From positions 186,001 to 250,000 of the forward strand of contig LSRY02000004.1 of assembly GCA_001643675.2 (NCBI GenBank): DNA of 64,000 nt. The letters are read 5' to 3'. The DNA comes from Monocercomonoides exilis. Taxonomy: Eukaryota; Preaxostyla; Oxymonadida; Polymastigidae. Position numbers and translations under genes: made by a program. Positions 44,336-56,500 of the stretch are shown here, one piece after another. The notes under the pieces were generated by a model. That model was given only the letters and a program-made list of their open reading frames with translations, had not been told where the DNA came from and searched no databases. Each line of letters begins with the position of its first letter. The stretch's first letter is position 1.

Positions 44336-45675
44336 GGCAAGTGGAGTAGATCCTGGTACCAAATGATCATGTCCCAAAATTTTTTAAACAATATTCAAAA
44401 TATTTTCCATTTAAGCAACTCAGATGGCTCAACATCAGCAAGTCACGATTATGACCAAAATAAGTATTCCACAATTTCTGAAAATGTTTCCAAACGAAAA
44501 AGAAACATTGGAATGGTTGTTTTAGTCTGGGAAAATGGATTCTTTTTGAAAATGTCCTGATGATGGTTCCAATGTGTATGTATTGAAAGTGGATGAAATT
44601 CTTAGTCGATTTAAATGTTCATTTTGCAAGAAACGATGGTCCATCCGAAAAAACACAGTTTTTGAAGATTCAAAGTTGAAAAGAAATCATATCATATTGA
44701 TTCTATTAAGTTATTGGTGCCATTTGGAGGTTCATCAAACGTCTTTGATGTATGGAATAGATAGGTATAGTGTAACATTTTATTATTCAGCAATAAGAAG
44801 GACATTATCTACTATCTTTCTCCGAAATCAGCAACCAATTGGGGGAATTGGCGAGGTTGTTGAAATTGACGAATCATTTTGGCGCAGAAGAAAATATAAT
44901 CGAGGTTTCATGATGATTTTATAAAATTTTTTGTTAATTTTTTTTTCTAATTATTAGGGAAACAAAAAAAGTCGATTTGGCTGTTTGGCGCGATTGAAAG
45001 AAAAAAGACCGATGGAAAACACAGAATGGTTGCTCATTTTGTTAAAAATAGAACAAAAAATATTCTCATTCCACTCATTTGTTCTATAATTAAACCTGGA
45101 ACAACAATTGTTTCTGATGACTGGAGCGCATACAGAACACTGAACCAATTTGGCTTCATTCATTTGGTTGTTAATCATTCTGAAGGATACAAAAATGAAG
45201 ATGGTGAAACAACAAATTTAATGAAAGGAGCGTGGTCACACCTTCGCCGTTCTATGCCGAAAACCGGAGCGCGATACCAAGACTTAGAGGAATATATTTG
45301 GTCTTCAATATATATGAGACATTATGAAATATCTTTTGATCAACTTATCAGCAACTTTTTAAAATATCGAAAATCAGAAGACATGGAAGAAATAGAAAAT
45401 TACACAAACCTGGAAGAATCAGAAGATGATACAGTTTCAATGGAATCAGACACCGATGAAAGTACAATAACAATGCAATCTGATTCTCCAAGTGTAAGCG
45501 ATGGCGAAAATTCAACCGAATGGACGGAATCAATTGAATAGTTTTCCCGTTCAATCTTTTTTAACATTTCGAACATAAATTAGTGAAAAAAGAACAAAAA
45601 CTATTAAAATCAACACTTTTTTATTTTTCATTATGGGAAATGATCAAATTGGTACCAGGATCCACTCCACTTGCC
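44336..45675 (+). mobile_element. Merlin/IS1016-type DNA transposon with TIRs
   Basis: About 38-bp terminal inverted repeats are seen directly. The left starts GGCAAGTGGAGTAGATCCTG at 44336, and the right (ending 45675) is its reverse complement with a few mismatches (GGCAAGTGGAGTGGATCCTG). Flanks read TTTTATTG on the left (44328-44335) and TTTTATTC on the right (45676-45683), fitting an 8-bp target duplication with one change. Merlin elements are known for 8-9-bp duplications. The element encloses a transposase reading frame and nothing else. Confidence 0.88.
44365..45541 (+). pseudogene. Merlin transposase (ISXO2-like DDE), intron-containing, 5' frame broken
   Basis: Conserved pieces in order: a zinc ribbon (Cys in KCPDDG, then FKCSFCKKRWSIRKNTVF near 44555-44660), IGEVVEIDESFWRRRKYN with the first catalytic Asp (about 44846-44900), an intron 44905-44957 (donor GTTTCA), IWLFGAIER, VSDDWSAY with the second Asp (about 45114-45135), LVVNHSEGY, and TNLMKGAWSHLRRSMPKTG. 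At the place of the usual third Glu (N..E..W) this copy has Lys. An acidic tail ends at the TAG at 45539-45541. The N-terminal part (44365-44560) is in a different frame and the linker has in-frame stops, so at least two frameshifts precede the zinc ribbon. It is probably inactive, although the DDE half is largely intact. Confidence 0.8.
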
Positions 45676-46314
45676 TTTTATTCGATAACTGTATATCCGT
45701 TTGTGAATATGTTCGATACGACATTACACAGGATAAAATAAATATTAATTTTGAAATAATTAATTATGGGTCGATTTTTTTAATTTTTGAAAATTCTTCA
45801 TCAAAACGCATTTTTCACTTGAGAAATTAATTTTTTATCATAAATAAACATTTTTTAAAATTTATTTGAGCACATTTTTGAAAAAGCGAAAAATTGAAAT
45901 TTTTGATCAAAAAATCGATTTTTCATAGAAAAAATCACACATAATGAAACAAAATGTGATAACATTTTTTTAGCCTTGTGATTATATGCGATGGAAAATG
46001 AATGACAAGCATGCAAAAAATGTCGGTGCATCGAAAAATGTGACAAAAAATGAAGTTGATTACATTCGATGTGATTATATCCGGTTTTGACTTTAATTAT
46101 TTGGGGCAAAATCTTTTTCTTCAGGCATTTTCATAGAAAAATTATTCACTTTTCGTTGAATTATTGAGAACAAAAAACATTATTGAAATGGGTACATTTT
46201 TTGACCTTCGTGAAATGTTGGAAAACTTTATGTTTTGATTTCAATGATGCCTGTTTTCGGGAATGAAAATCAAATTTATTTTGAAATCTGGTTAAGTTTT
46301 AAAATGTTATGAGT

Positions 46315-46319
<5 letters not shown>
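45676..46319. other. AT-rich spacer right of the Merlin element
   Basis: This contains short partly repeated phrases such as TGTGATTATAT (near 45977 and 46070), but no clear inverted-repeat element or gene. Confidence 0.45.

Positions 46320-46365
<46 letters not shown>
46320..46365. repeat. Poly-T tract (46 T)
   Basis: An uninterrupted T run followed by AATTAAAC. The AATT after the run recalls the poly-T junctions of the 13-21 kb block. Confidence 0.9.
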
Positions 46366-46369
<4 letters not shown>

Positions 46370-46690
46370 AAACTTAACAGTTCTTTGTATCCCCCTAATA
46401 TCGATCAGGAAACTTGTCGCATCTTGCACATATACAATTCTTATAATGACAAAATATGTGTTTGATTATTTTTTGTGAGATTGAAAAAAAAAATTCTGAT
46501 TCTGAATTTCAAAAAAAAGTTTTTTTATTGATAAAAAAGTTGCGTTTGACAACGTTGATATTCAAAACTGCATCATTCTTTCAAACATCAAAACATATAA
46601 AAACATCAGTTCTCGCTATGCACCTTTTTGATTTATTTTTATGGAAAAACAAAGAATGAAAAGAAGATAAAAAATATTTTTATTTTAAAG

Positions 46691-47019
46691 CAAAAGCTTT
46701 TAAACAAGCTTTCTCAAAATAAAAAAAAGCTTAAAGATCAAGCAAATGATTTAGAGGAACAAGAAGATGAATGGAAACAACCTCGAGCAGATTAAAGGAA
46801 TAAAAATAAAAGAATACACATAAAACGCTCAATTAGAAAAATCAAACCGATTAAAATACGTTTGAAAAAACGAAAAAAAAAGCATAAACATATTGTTGTA
46901 TTTGCTCAAAGAAAAAAGAGATTTTATAAGAGGCAAAAAATTTGTACTTCTCCAAAAATGAAAAAGTGTGTACAGAACGATAATACAAAACATAAAACAC
47001 TAAATGAAAACTCATCTTT
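46691..47019 (+). pseudogene. Possible lysine-rich exon or gene remnant
   Basis: After a possible acceptor (TTTTAAAG at about 46683-46690) an open frame reads QKLLNKLSQ then LKDQANDLEEQEDEWKQP, which is more protein-like than random AT-rich DNA. It meets a TAA at about 46792-46794. The same frame is then open for about 75 codons of very basic sequence (IKIRLKKRKKKHKHIVVF and others) to a TAA near 47019. Upstream phrases (46380-46650) also look partly coding in several frames. It may be a decayed or intron-rich gene, or chance in A-rich DNA. No family is recognised. Confidence 0.25.
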
Positions 47020-47136
47020 TTAAAGACTTTAAAAAAATGAAAAAAAAAAAAAATTCAAAAGTAAAAGACAAATTTGAAAGAAAAAGAACAATTAAAAATG
47101 ATCAACCGAAATAAAAACATTTTACCAATTCAGATT

Positions 47137-50100
47137 TCATAAAGTAATGGAAGAATGTGGAACAAGTGTGCAATGCTCATTGCAAGAAGTTGGCAACTTT
47201 GCTTGTAACTCTTCTTCAAATGCATCATGGCCATCTTCAACAGAGTCCACATTTCCTCTTTCCCTTTCATTTGAGTGAAGATTGTCATTGTTGTAATGGC
47301 AGCATTTTTTCTCCAGCTCAATATCTCTCAATGTGCTATTCACACATCCTGTTTCAATTATGTCTTGTTCTCCAACATTTCTGTTATTTCCACTGCAGCA
47401 GCTGTGCTGAACATGCTCATCTTTGCTGCTTCTGTCATCATCAATCTCGCTGAAGTCCTCATCAATTCCTTCTTGTTCCTGCTCCTGCTCTCTTTCTTGC
47501 TCACCTTCCTCTTCATCCTCACTGTTCCCTTCACACTGTGATTCCGGCATCAATTCACTTGCACTTTGTGTCTCTTCTTCTGCACTGCATCCGCTGCTCA
47601 GACCGAAGTTGCTGTCATCCTCGCTTTCCTCATTCTGGTTGAGTGAATGGTCTCTTTGGTGCTTGTGCTCTTTCTCCTCCCTCGAAAGGGCATCCTGCTC
47701 AGCTGTCTCAGTCGCCTCAGTCTCTTCTGCTGCTTCGTGTGTGCCTGACAGCAGCGTGGCAGACGTCGACTGCGACGAGGACTCGATCACTGACAGCTTG
47801 TTTGGGTTGAACGGGGTGAACGAGAGGCGGTTGCTGCGGATGGTGGGCGGATGGATGGTGGAAGGAGAATTAGGGCCAGAGCGTGGCTGGAGGGGAGAGG
47901 GGACGTAGATGCGCTGGTCGGGCACGCGACGGGAGACGGCAAAACGAGAGGTGGAGGCGTAGGAGGTGGAGAGAGGAGAGGAAGGGACAGGAGAGTTCAC
48001 CAGCTTAGAGGACAGCAGAGACGATGCAGAAGAGAAGAGAGAAGGCGGATGGGGAGAAGGAGGAGTGAGGGGTGTTTGGAAGGTGACATGCTGCTGCAGA
48101 TTTGGTGGCTGAGGCTGCTGAGACAGCTGTGCCAAGTCAGAGGAAGATGAGCTTGTGGACAATGCAGAAGGAGAATGATGCATCGATCTGTGTGAGTGGC
48201 GATGGGGCAGCGAGGATGCTGAGGAAGAGGACGAGGCAGATGCTGTCGAAGAAGAAGACAATGTGTCCAGAAGCTGCGAAGAATCGTCTGGTTGTGTCCT
48301 TCCTTTGAAGGGCGGTATCACAAGTGCTGAGATGTTGATGGGGATTGTGGGCTTCTTGAACTTTGATGTGTGCTGAGGGACTATCGAATCAGTCAGATTC
48401 TTCGTTGTTTTTTCCACTTGCTCGCTTGAAAAGTGCTCTTCGTGTGACATCGATGCGTCCCCTTCTCCTCCAATCGCAGCTGTCTCAATTTTCTGGTTCT
48501 CGCTTTTCGTCTGCCCATCCAGTTCTATTTTATTTACCCATTTATCTTCCTCCTTCTTGTCTCTTTCAGCCTCCTCTGTCTCTTCCTCGTTCTTCCACAC
48601 GCAGCTCAGCCCCGTCTGCCTGGTGGGTGTTGCTGCAATGCCCAGCTCACTCGCTGCTATCTGTGACACAAGACGTGGCAGAGGCAGTGCCCCACGAAGG
48701 GTGCCACTTCCCCCTCCGCCTCTGCTCAACATCGACGCATCTGAGTCACGCCGGCTTCTCGGCCCCACCAGAATCAAAGGTGCAATCGACGATGCAGACG
48801 AAGTGTGGCTCGCAAAGCGGCTGTCAGAAAGGGTTCCATTGGGACACCCTGAAGCAACCTGTGAAGCAACTGCCCCCTTTTCAGCTCTTTCAGAGGAGCC
48901 CTCGCCAGCCAGGAGAGACGAGTTGTTTGTGCTGCGGGTGAGGCTGATGTCTGAGCGGAAGCTGTCTGAGTGGAACAAACGCGGCAGAAAGAGCTTCTTC
49001 TTTGGCCCTTTTGAAGAGAGAGATGCACCCGATGCAGTGGGCTCAATGAGGACAGTGTCGATGGCTGAGCTGAGGAGAGAGGCGATGGATGTGTTTGGTG
49101 TGACTGCGCCAGGCGAGTTTGGTGCAGTCAGAGAAGAGGCGGCATTGGCATCTGGCAGCAGAGCATCAGAAGAATGGACAGATGAAGTTGATGAAGAAGG
49201 GATGAGTGATGGCTGGGGAAGAGGTGCAGGAAGATCAGCAGAAGAACGACGGAGCTTGTTTTGCTTGGACGAAGATGCAGAAGACGAGCTGCCCAGACTC
49301 AGTTTGGGTGCCATGGAGAACAGAGGAGCAGATGAAGATGATGCTGAAGAAGAAGAAGAAGATGCTGAAGATGATGTAGATGTCGATGACAATGAAGAGG
49401 AAGAGGAAGAAGAAGTGAAAGAAGGCTGCAAAGTGGAGGCAGCTTCTTGTATTTGTGTCAATATCCCCACTTTCACATCAGATGGCACAGTAATCTGCAT
49501 CTGCGGTGAGATCTGTGTGGTGGACGAGAAGGAAAGGGGATGAGGCGACAGGAAAGATGGCATCGAAGCAGCTACATTCCCACTCTTGCTGGCACTCAGG
49601 CAGGAGCTGTCACACAGCCCAGGCACAACAGCAGAAGAGGCCTGTGGCAGATGAGACTCAAAGTATTTGATGGGAATGGGCTGGGTGATGCGCCGGGTGC
49701 CGACTGAGGCGTATGTGAAGTGCTGTCCAGCAGAAGAAGGGGCAGTCTTGTCAGCAGGTGTCTCAGTGATGCATCTGATGGCATCAATCAGCGTGCTCAT
49801 CTCTCCTTCTGCACTGCCTCTGCTGTCAGTGCGTGTGGATGGAGTGTGTCTGGATGAGGAATTTGAGGGGAGGTCGATACGCTGAAGAGGCATTGAGGCG
49901 ACATGGGAGGACTGGTGGATGACTCTCGGAGGGGAAATGGAGGGAGGAAGGGCAAAGGAAGAAGAAGAAGAAGATGATGATGTTTTGGAAGATGAATCAA
50001 AATGAGAGAGAGAGGAAGGCATGGAAGACGCAGGTGAAAGAAATGGCTGAAGAGAAGGAGAAGGAGAAGCTGAGGAGGAGGATGAAGAAGGCAAAGGGGA

Positions 50101-53100
50101 GGAAGTAGGAGAAGGAGAGGGAACAAGAACAGGAGAAGGCAAAGGTGAAGAAGAAGAAGAAGAAGAAGAAGAAGAAGAAGGAATGACATCAGAAGATGCA
50201 GCGTTCATTCGATAAACAGCATTCTGCTGGTCTTGTGGAGCGAGTGGATGAGGAGCAAGTGAAACTTTTGTGCACACAACATCCTCTGCACTCGATGGCA
50301 TTACTGTTTTTGATGCATTTTTAGTTTTAGAAGCATTTTGAGTGTTGTCGTCATTCCTTGTGAGAGAGGAAGCAGCAGCAGCAGAAGAATCGAAGGCAGC
50401 GTCTCCCCAAATGCGCAGAGCGACCTCCACGTTGTATGCAGCCTGATCAGCCGACAGGGAAGATGGCTCTGCTGTCTCTATTGGGCTCTGTGGAAGGAAT
50501 GATGGATTGTCTGAAGGAGGAAGAGAAGAAGAGGAAGAAGAGGAGGAAGAAGCAGATGTGTTGGCTTTGCTTCCAAAGTCAACCGAAGGCAACGGAAGTA
50601 GTTTGCTGGCGAACATGGGAGATTTGGATGAAGTGTAAGGAGGAGAGGTGTGCTGTGTCTGAGTGGAAGAAGGGAGGAGAAGAGGAGAGCGAGTGATGTG
50701 CTGGTTGGGCGAAATGAGGTCGTGCTGTGAAAGTGAAGTGTGTCTGGGCTGTGTTGGCGAAGTGGCAGAGGAAGGAGAAGACGTGGAGTGGGTGGAGACT
50801 CGAGACTTGTCAGTCGAAGAAGAGGAAGAAGAGGAAGAGGAAGAAGAAGTGCGAAATAGATAAGTAGAGGAATGAGAGACGAGGGGAGAGGAAGAAGGTG
50901 GCTGAGATGGAGAAGAGGAAGAACGTCGGTGCTGAATGAGCTGCATATCGCGCTTGTAGGCTGAAGCTGCTGCGGCTGTTGGAGTCAGTGGCTTTCCATT
51001 CCTCTGGTTTTCTCCAACATTCACATCCACTTCTTCCTCTTCTTCCTCCTCCTCTTCCTCATCATCTTCATATGCACGATGTTGCTTATGTTCTGTCCTG
51101 TGTCCTTCCATCTGATGGCGATGCTCTTCATTTCTGCCATAGTCGTTGTTGGCGTCATACTTCTTTCTGTTCGTTCGCTCTGCCTCTCTCTGATACTCCC
51201 TCTCTTTCTCTCTTTCTCTTTCTCTCTCTTTCTCCCTCTCCCTCTCCCTCTCCCTCTCCTTCTCCCTATCCTTCCTCAGCTGCTCCTTCATCTTCTCCCT
51301 TTCCCTCAGCTTCATTCTTATCCTCTCTCTCTCTCTTTCTCTCTCCTTCTTCTCCTTCTCGCTGTCTCTCCTGCTTTTGTCCGTCGGCTGTAGCAGAATT
51401 GTGTGCGGAGTGTGTCTGTCCAAGTTGTACAGCTCAGCACCCAGCATCTCCTTCCTCCTCCTCTCCCTCTTCTCTTCCAGTGTGTGCCTTCTCTGCTCCT
51501 CTTCATGCAGAAGCGCCTCCATCCTCGCCTCTCTCCTCGCCTTCTTCCTCCTCCTCTCCATCTCTTCCTCTGCCTCTTCAATGTCTGACAGCGTCAGCTT
51601 TAATGGCTGCCTCTTCTGCAGCTGCTGCGCCGTCTCCAACAGCTTCTGCTGTGCTGCCCGTTCTGAGCCTTTCTTCATCCTCTCGTCTTCTCTTTCTTCT
51701 CTTTCTTCCTCTCCCTCTTCTTTTGCTGACGATCCTGCTGTTATCTTCACTCTTCTCTCTTTCCTGTTGGTTGGGCTGTCTTTCGGTTTGGAACTAGATT
51801 TGTGGCGTGATTCATAATTGTGTGAGTTTGAGAAGGAGACAGAGAAAGAAGAAGAAGGGAAAGGAGAGGGCAATGGAGATGCCAGGGGAGAAAGAGAAGG
51901 AGAGGGATAAGGAGAACGAGAAGGAGAATAGGAAGGATAAGAAGGCGAAGGCGAAGGCGAAGGAAGGGGAAGAATATGCGACAAGGAGACAGAACGTGAG
52001 TGAAATGAAGATGAGTTGTTTGAACGTGAATGTGAATGTAAACGTGAGTGTGAGTGAGAGCGACGTGAAAGATGAGATGGAGAATACGAAAAGGAGTTGT
52101 GTGTGTTTGGTTTGCTTTCAGATGAGCTGTATTCTTTCTCTTCGTCCTGCTCTGACAAGCTGCTTCCTCTGAAACCTTCTTTCGCCCTTTGCCTAACCTT
52201 TTTCCGGGGCGAATGGTATCTCAGCAGCTTCTCTCGCTGGTTGTCTTTCTCTCCTTCGTCAGTCACAATGTGCAGTTTGACCACTTTCTTCCTCTTTTCA
52301 CTCTTTTCTTCGTCTTCTCCTGTTTTCATTCTGACTGCCCTTGCTTTCTCCCTCTCCTTCGCATTTGATTGCATCATCGACTGCCGGGTGCGCACGTTGT
52401 TCCAATCATAAATAGAGTCAAACTGATATTGCTCTCGCACAAAGAGGTCGCTGAAAAGCTTCCGCAGATACTTGTAGTCTGGCTTCCCTTCAAATCGCAG
52501 ACCTGAAATGGTTGATGTACAAAGATTGAGCAATAAAAAAATATGGAATGGAACAAGAACAATATAGACGAAGTTTGTTCATTCATATTAATTTTTTAAA
52601 AATAACGTTATGAAAATAAATAAGAATATAAATTAATGCAACACAAACTTCTGACATAATCCAGAAAAGTTCGAAACTCTGTAGGAAGTCCTTTGCACAA
52701 CGTTTCTGTTGGAATACTCATTTTCATGTCACCTATTTTGCAGTATCTGTTGTGTCTTCCTTTGGCCTTAATTCCTTGCCAAGGAAGATTACCGTTCAAG
52801 AAATATACGAACATATATGCAATTGATTCAAGATCATCGCGTCGACTTTGCTCGATTCCAATATGAGTGTTAACGCTGGCATATCGCATCGTCCCAACAA
52901 TTCCTTTTGTTTCGCGATATGGTATATGCTGATGTGTTCTTGGATCACGAAAACGCTTGGCTAATCCAAGATCGATCATATAAACAGTACTCTCTTTGCG
53001 TCCTCTTCCTATTAAAAAATTATCAGGCTTGATATCTCTATGTATAAAACTTTTTGAATGCAAATATTCAATTCTGGTTAGAAGTTGCTCCGCTAACATA

Positions 53101-53465
53101 AGTATTGTTTTCAACGAGAATTTTCTTCCACATTTCGTAAAAACATCCTCCAAACTACTTCCCAATAAATCCATAATCATAATATTGTATTCTCCATCGG
53201 ATCCGAACCAATGAACGGTTGGAATACCGACACCCCCTTGGAGTATTCGATAAAGTCGAGTTTCAGCAGCAAGTTGAACTTGGCGGGTACGAGCTTTTTC
53301 TATTTTGCAAGCAACTTCCTCTCCAGTTGTCAAAACTATTCCCTTGTATATGTCCCCGAAAGCTCCAGCACCAAGTTTGTTTCTGGTCAAGATTTTGTAA
53401 GTGTTTGCAATAATCCAATCATCTTGTCCAACATGTTCATATCCGAGCTGAGTCGGTCTCTCCAT
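47137..53465 (-). CDS. Casein kinase 1 family protein with giant C-terminal extension
   Basis: Exon 1 (52649-53465) and exon 2 (47137-52502) join in phase across a 146-bp intron (donor GTTTGT), giving 2060 residues. Residues about 18-300 are a CK1 Ser/Thr kinase domain: [12 protein letters not shown], the lysine in [14 protein letters not shown], then IDLGLAKRF where the usual DFG is DLG, then [20 protein letters not shown] (the CK1 SVN in place of APE), and the C-lobe [16 protein letters not shown] which spans the intron. The remaining roughly 1750 residues are low-complexity: RS/Ser-Pro-rich, a Lys/Glu/Arg coil (near 51200-51700), long poly-Ser tracts and an acidic end. No second domain is recognised. 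It is head to head with the DRS1 helicase gene, 133 bp apart. The start is the ATG at 53465; the TTG six bases upstream is not used. Confidence 0.92.
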
Positions 53466-53598
53466 ACACAAAAAATAATTGAGAGTTTGAAAATGTTAAA
53501 GATAATATTAATAAATCCTTCAGTTGCACAAAAATCAGAGATTAAAGAATAAAGATAAGAAGTAAGGCAAAAGATCATCAGATCAAAAAGAAAACCAG
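53466..53598. promoter_or_regulatory. Divergent promoter region (CK1 / DRS1)
   Basis: 133 bp between head-to-head start codons. AT-rich, with no recognised element. Confidence 0.45.
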
Positions 53599-56500
53599 AT
53601 GCTTGGGTTTAAAATCGTCAAAGATGTGATAAATGAAGATGATTCAGATTCAGATGATAATAGAGAAGATTCTTCAGTTCGTTTTCAAATCATTAAGTTT
53701 TCAATCATTGAAATATTATTTGATTTAATTATTATCCAGTTTATTGTCCCAGGCTTTCTCCAACAGGAAACAACTTCTCAAAGAGCCAAACCGCATTTTG
53801 AAGTAGATGCTAGGCAAACAGAAAGAATTAAACGCAAGGAAAAAAAACTCATGGAAAACATTGATAAAGTTCTTAAACGTAAAATGAAAGAAAAACCAAA
53901 AGAAAGTATTATTGAAATACAATCAGATGGAACAGCAAAACAAGAGATGATAGCTCCTAAACGTGAAGTTACTGCTTCGAAGAAAGTTGATGAAACTCCA
54001 AAAGAAGAAGAAGAAGAAGATTTAGTTGTATGTTTCTTCAATAAACAAAATCATTCAATTTAATTGTTATTTAGCCTTCTTATAAGCACACAGTTTTAGC
54101 CATTGACGAAACATGCTCATTTGAAGAGCTTGGACTTTCAAAAATAGTTCTTCGTGCAGTTAGGAAAAATTTAGATTTTATTCATCCGACTCCAATTCAA
54201 AAGCAAGCCATTCCTCTTGTTCTTGATGGAAGAGATGTCATTGGTATTGCTCAAACTGGCTCAGGAAAAACAGCAGCATTCCTTCTTCCAATCATACATA
54301 GAATAATAGAAAAGCTTTCTTTTACTGGTGGAGGAAGAAAGCAGTCATATATGCGTCAACAAAAATCATCATTTCACATACCAAAAATTGAAAGCGATGG
54401 AAATATTCACGCATTGATTCTGTCACCAACTAGAGAATTGGCGCTTCAGACATTAGGTGTATGCCAACTTCTCACATCAACTCTTCCATTTATTACAGTT
54501 GGATCAGCTATTGGAGGCTTATCAAGAACACCACAAGAATCTGCTCTGCGTCGCGATGATCTTCCAACAATTCTTGTTGCAACACCGGGTCGTTTTGTGG
54601 ATTTACTGTTGAATCTTCATCCAGCTGTTGGAAGAGAAGGAGGAGATAAAGGGAAAAAAAGAAAGGGCAAAGATGATAAGGGAAAGAAAAATAGAGGTGG
54701 GAAAGGGAAAGATGTAATTACAGCTTCTTCGGCCGCGCTTGACATATTATCAACTATATGGTGTGTTGTTCTTGATGAAGCAGATCGATTGCTTGAGGTT
54801 GGCTTCCAAAGAGAAATAGAAAAGGTGATGGAAATGCTGCCGGGACACATTAAACTTCATTTGGATGAGGCCGCAGCAAGAAACACAACCAAAGTCATGA
54901 AGAAGAATAAGAAAGACGGAGCTCTTCAAGTGTTGTTCTTCACTGCAACCATGTCCAGAGACGTGGCTTTGCTGGCACAAGGAGTACTTGAAAGGCCTGT
55001 TGTTGTCTATCCTGATGGCCCTCTTTCTGACAGCAGAGAGAATGCAGTAGATAGCGATGGCAAACAGGAAAAGAAGGATGACTCTGCTCGTACACCCGAG
55101 TCGATTTTGAAAAAGGCAATGAAGCACGAAATGGCTGCGTCACTTGTGCAAGAAGTCATTTTTGTTGAGAGCGAGAGCGAAAGAGACGCACTGTGCTATT
55201 TGATTGCCAAAGATCGTCTTCAACGCAAAGACAATTCATCAAGCACAGAAAATGATGGAAAAGCAGAAGAGCAGCCAGCATCGCAAGCAGGCGGTGTGCT
55301 AATCTTTGCAAACACAAGGCACAGGGCACATCGAATGAGTGTGATGCTGAGGATGTTGGGATTATCAGCTATGGAGCTTCACGGCGGGCTCAGCACTGGG
55401 CAAAGACTGTTTGCACTCGAATGCTTCAAAAACGGAAGCCGAGGCAACAAAGACGGCGAAGCATCACAAGCTGGAGGGAAAGCCAAAATGAGCACAAGCG
55501 ACTATGACGATGAGTTTGAAGATGATGACGAAGATGGGCAAGATGGCGAAGGAAGACGATCTGGCTCTGATTCCGCACCAACAATCCATCCATCGAGAGG
55601 AACATGCAACATTCTTGTCTCGACAGATCTTGCTGCACGAGGACTGGACATAGACGGTGTGAATGTTGTGCTGAGCTACGATGAGCCAAGACGCCTTCGT
55701 GATCACATTCACAGAGCTGGACGTACAGCACGTATTGGACACGACGGGAGGTGTATCACCTTGATGATGGTGAAGAAAAAGGCAACAGATGCTGTGAATG
55801 CACTGGCGTCTCAAGGAAAAGCCAGCTCTTCCGAAGCAGGCAGAGGAGGAATTGGAGAGTATATCATACCTCCACTGCTGGTTGAGATGAACAGAAACTC
55901 ACCAGGACAGATTCTGAGGAGGAAAGTGAACAAAGGGTCATTAAAAGCAGCACTTAAAGAGACATCTTCAGTGAGCGAGGATTTGAGGAGGGTATTAAAA
56001 GAAGAAGCAGCAGATGAAGAATTGGACGAAGCAGAAGACAAACTCGAGAGGGCAGAACAGATGTTGTCCAAGAAGAAGAAGAAGAAGGATGATTGGGATC
56101 CAGATGCAGAAGAAGAAGAGGGCTCAAAGAAGGTGTGGTTTATGTCAAAAAGGGAGAAGATGACTGAACGGGACAAAGCAAGAAAGCAGATTTTGGGTGG
56201 ATTTGACGATGAAATGGAGGATGAAGATGAGTCCGAAAGCGATGATGAATCGTATGGTGGAAAGAGAAACAAAATGGGAAATAGAAAAGATGGGAAATCA
56301 GGGAAGCAAAGAAAGATAAGTGCTTTTGATGAAGAAGATATGAACAAGAAGAAGATTGTTGGAGGCAAAAGTTTGAATGATAAATACGAAGTGTGGAAGA
56401 AAGAGCAGAATCCGTTTCTAAAGAAAAAGAAGGATTATCGTAGGGAAGAGAATGAAGATGAAAGCGATGAAGATGATGAAGACAATGATGATGATAGTTT

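Noticed and set aside
48557-49543. 328-codon plus-strand frame opposite the CK1 tail
   Set aside because: Composition mirrors the Ser-rich minus-strand tail; no motif, and it has no splice or start context of its own.
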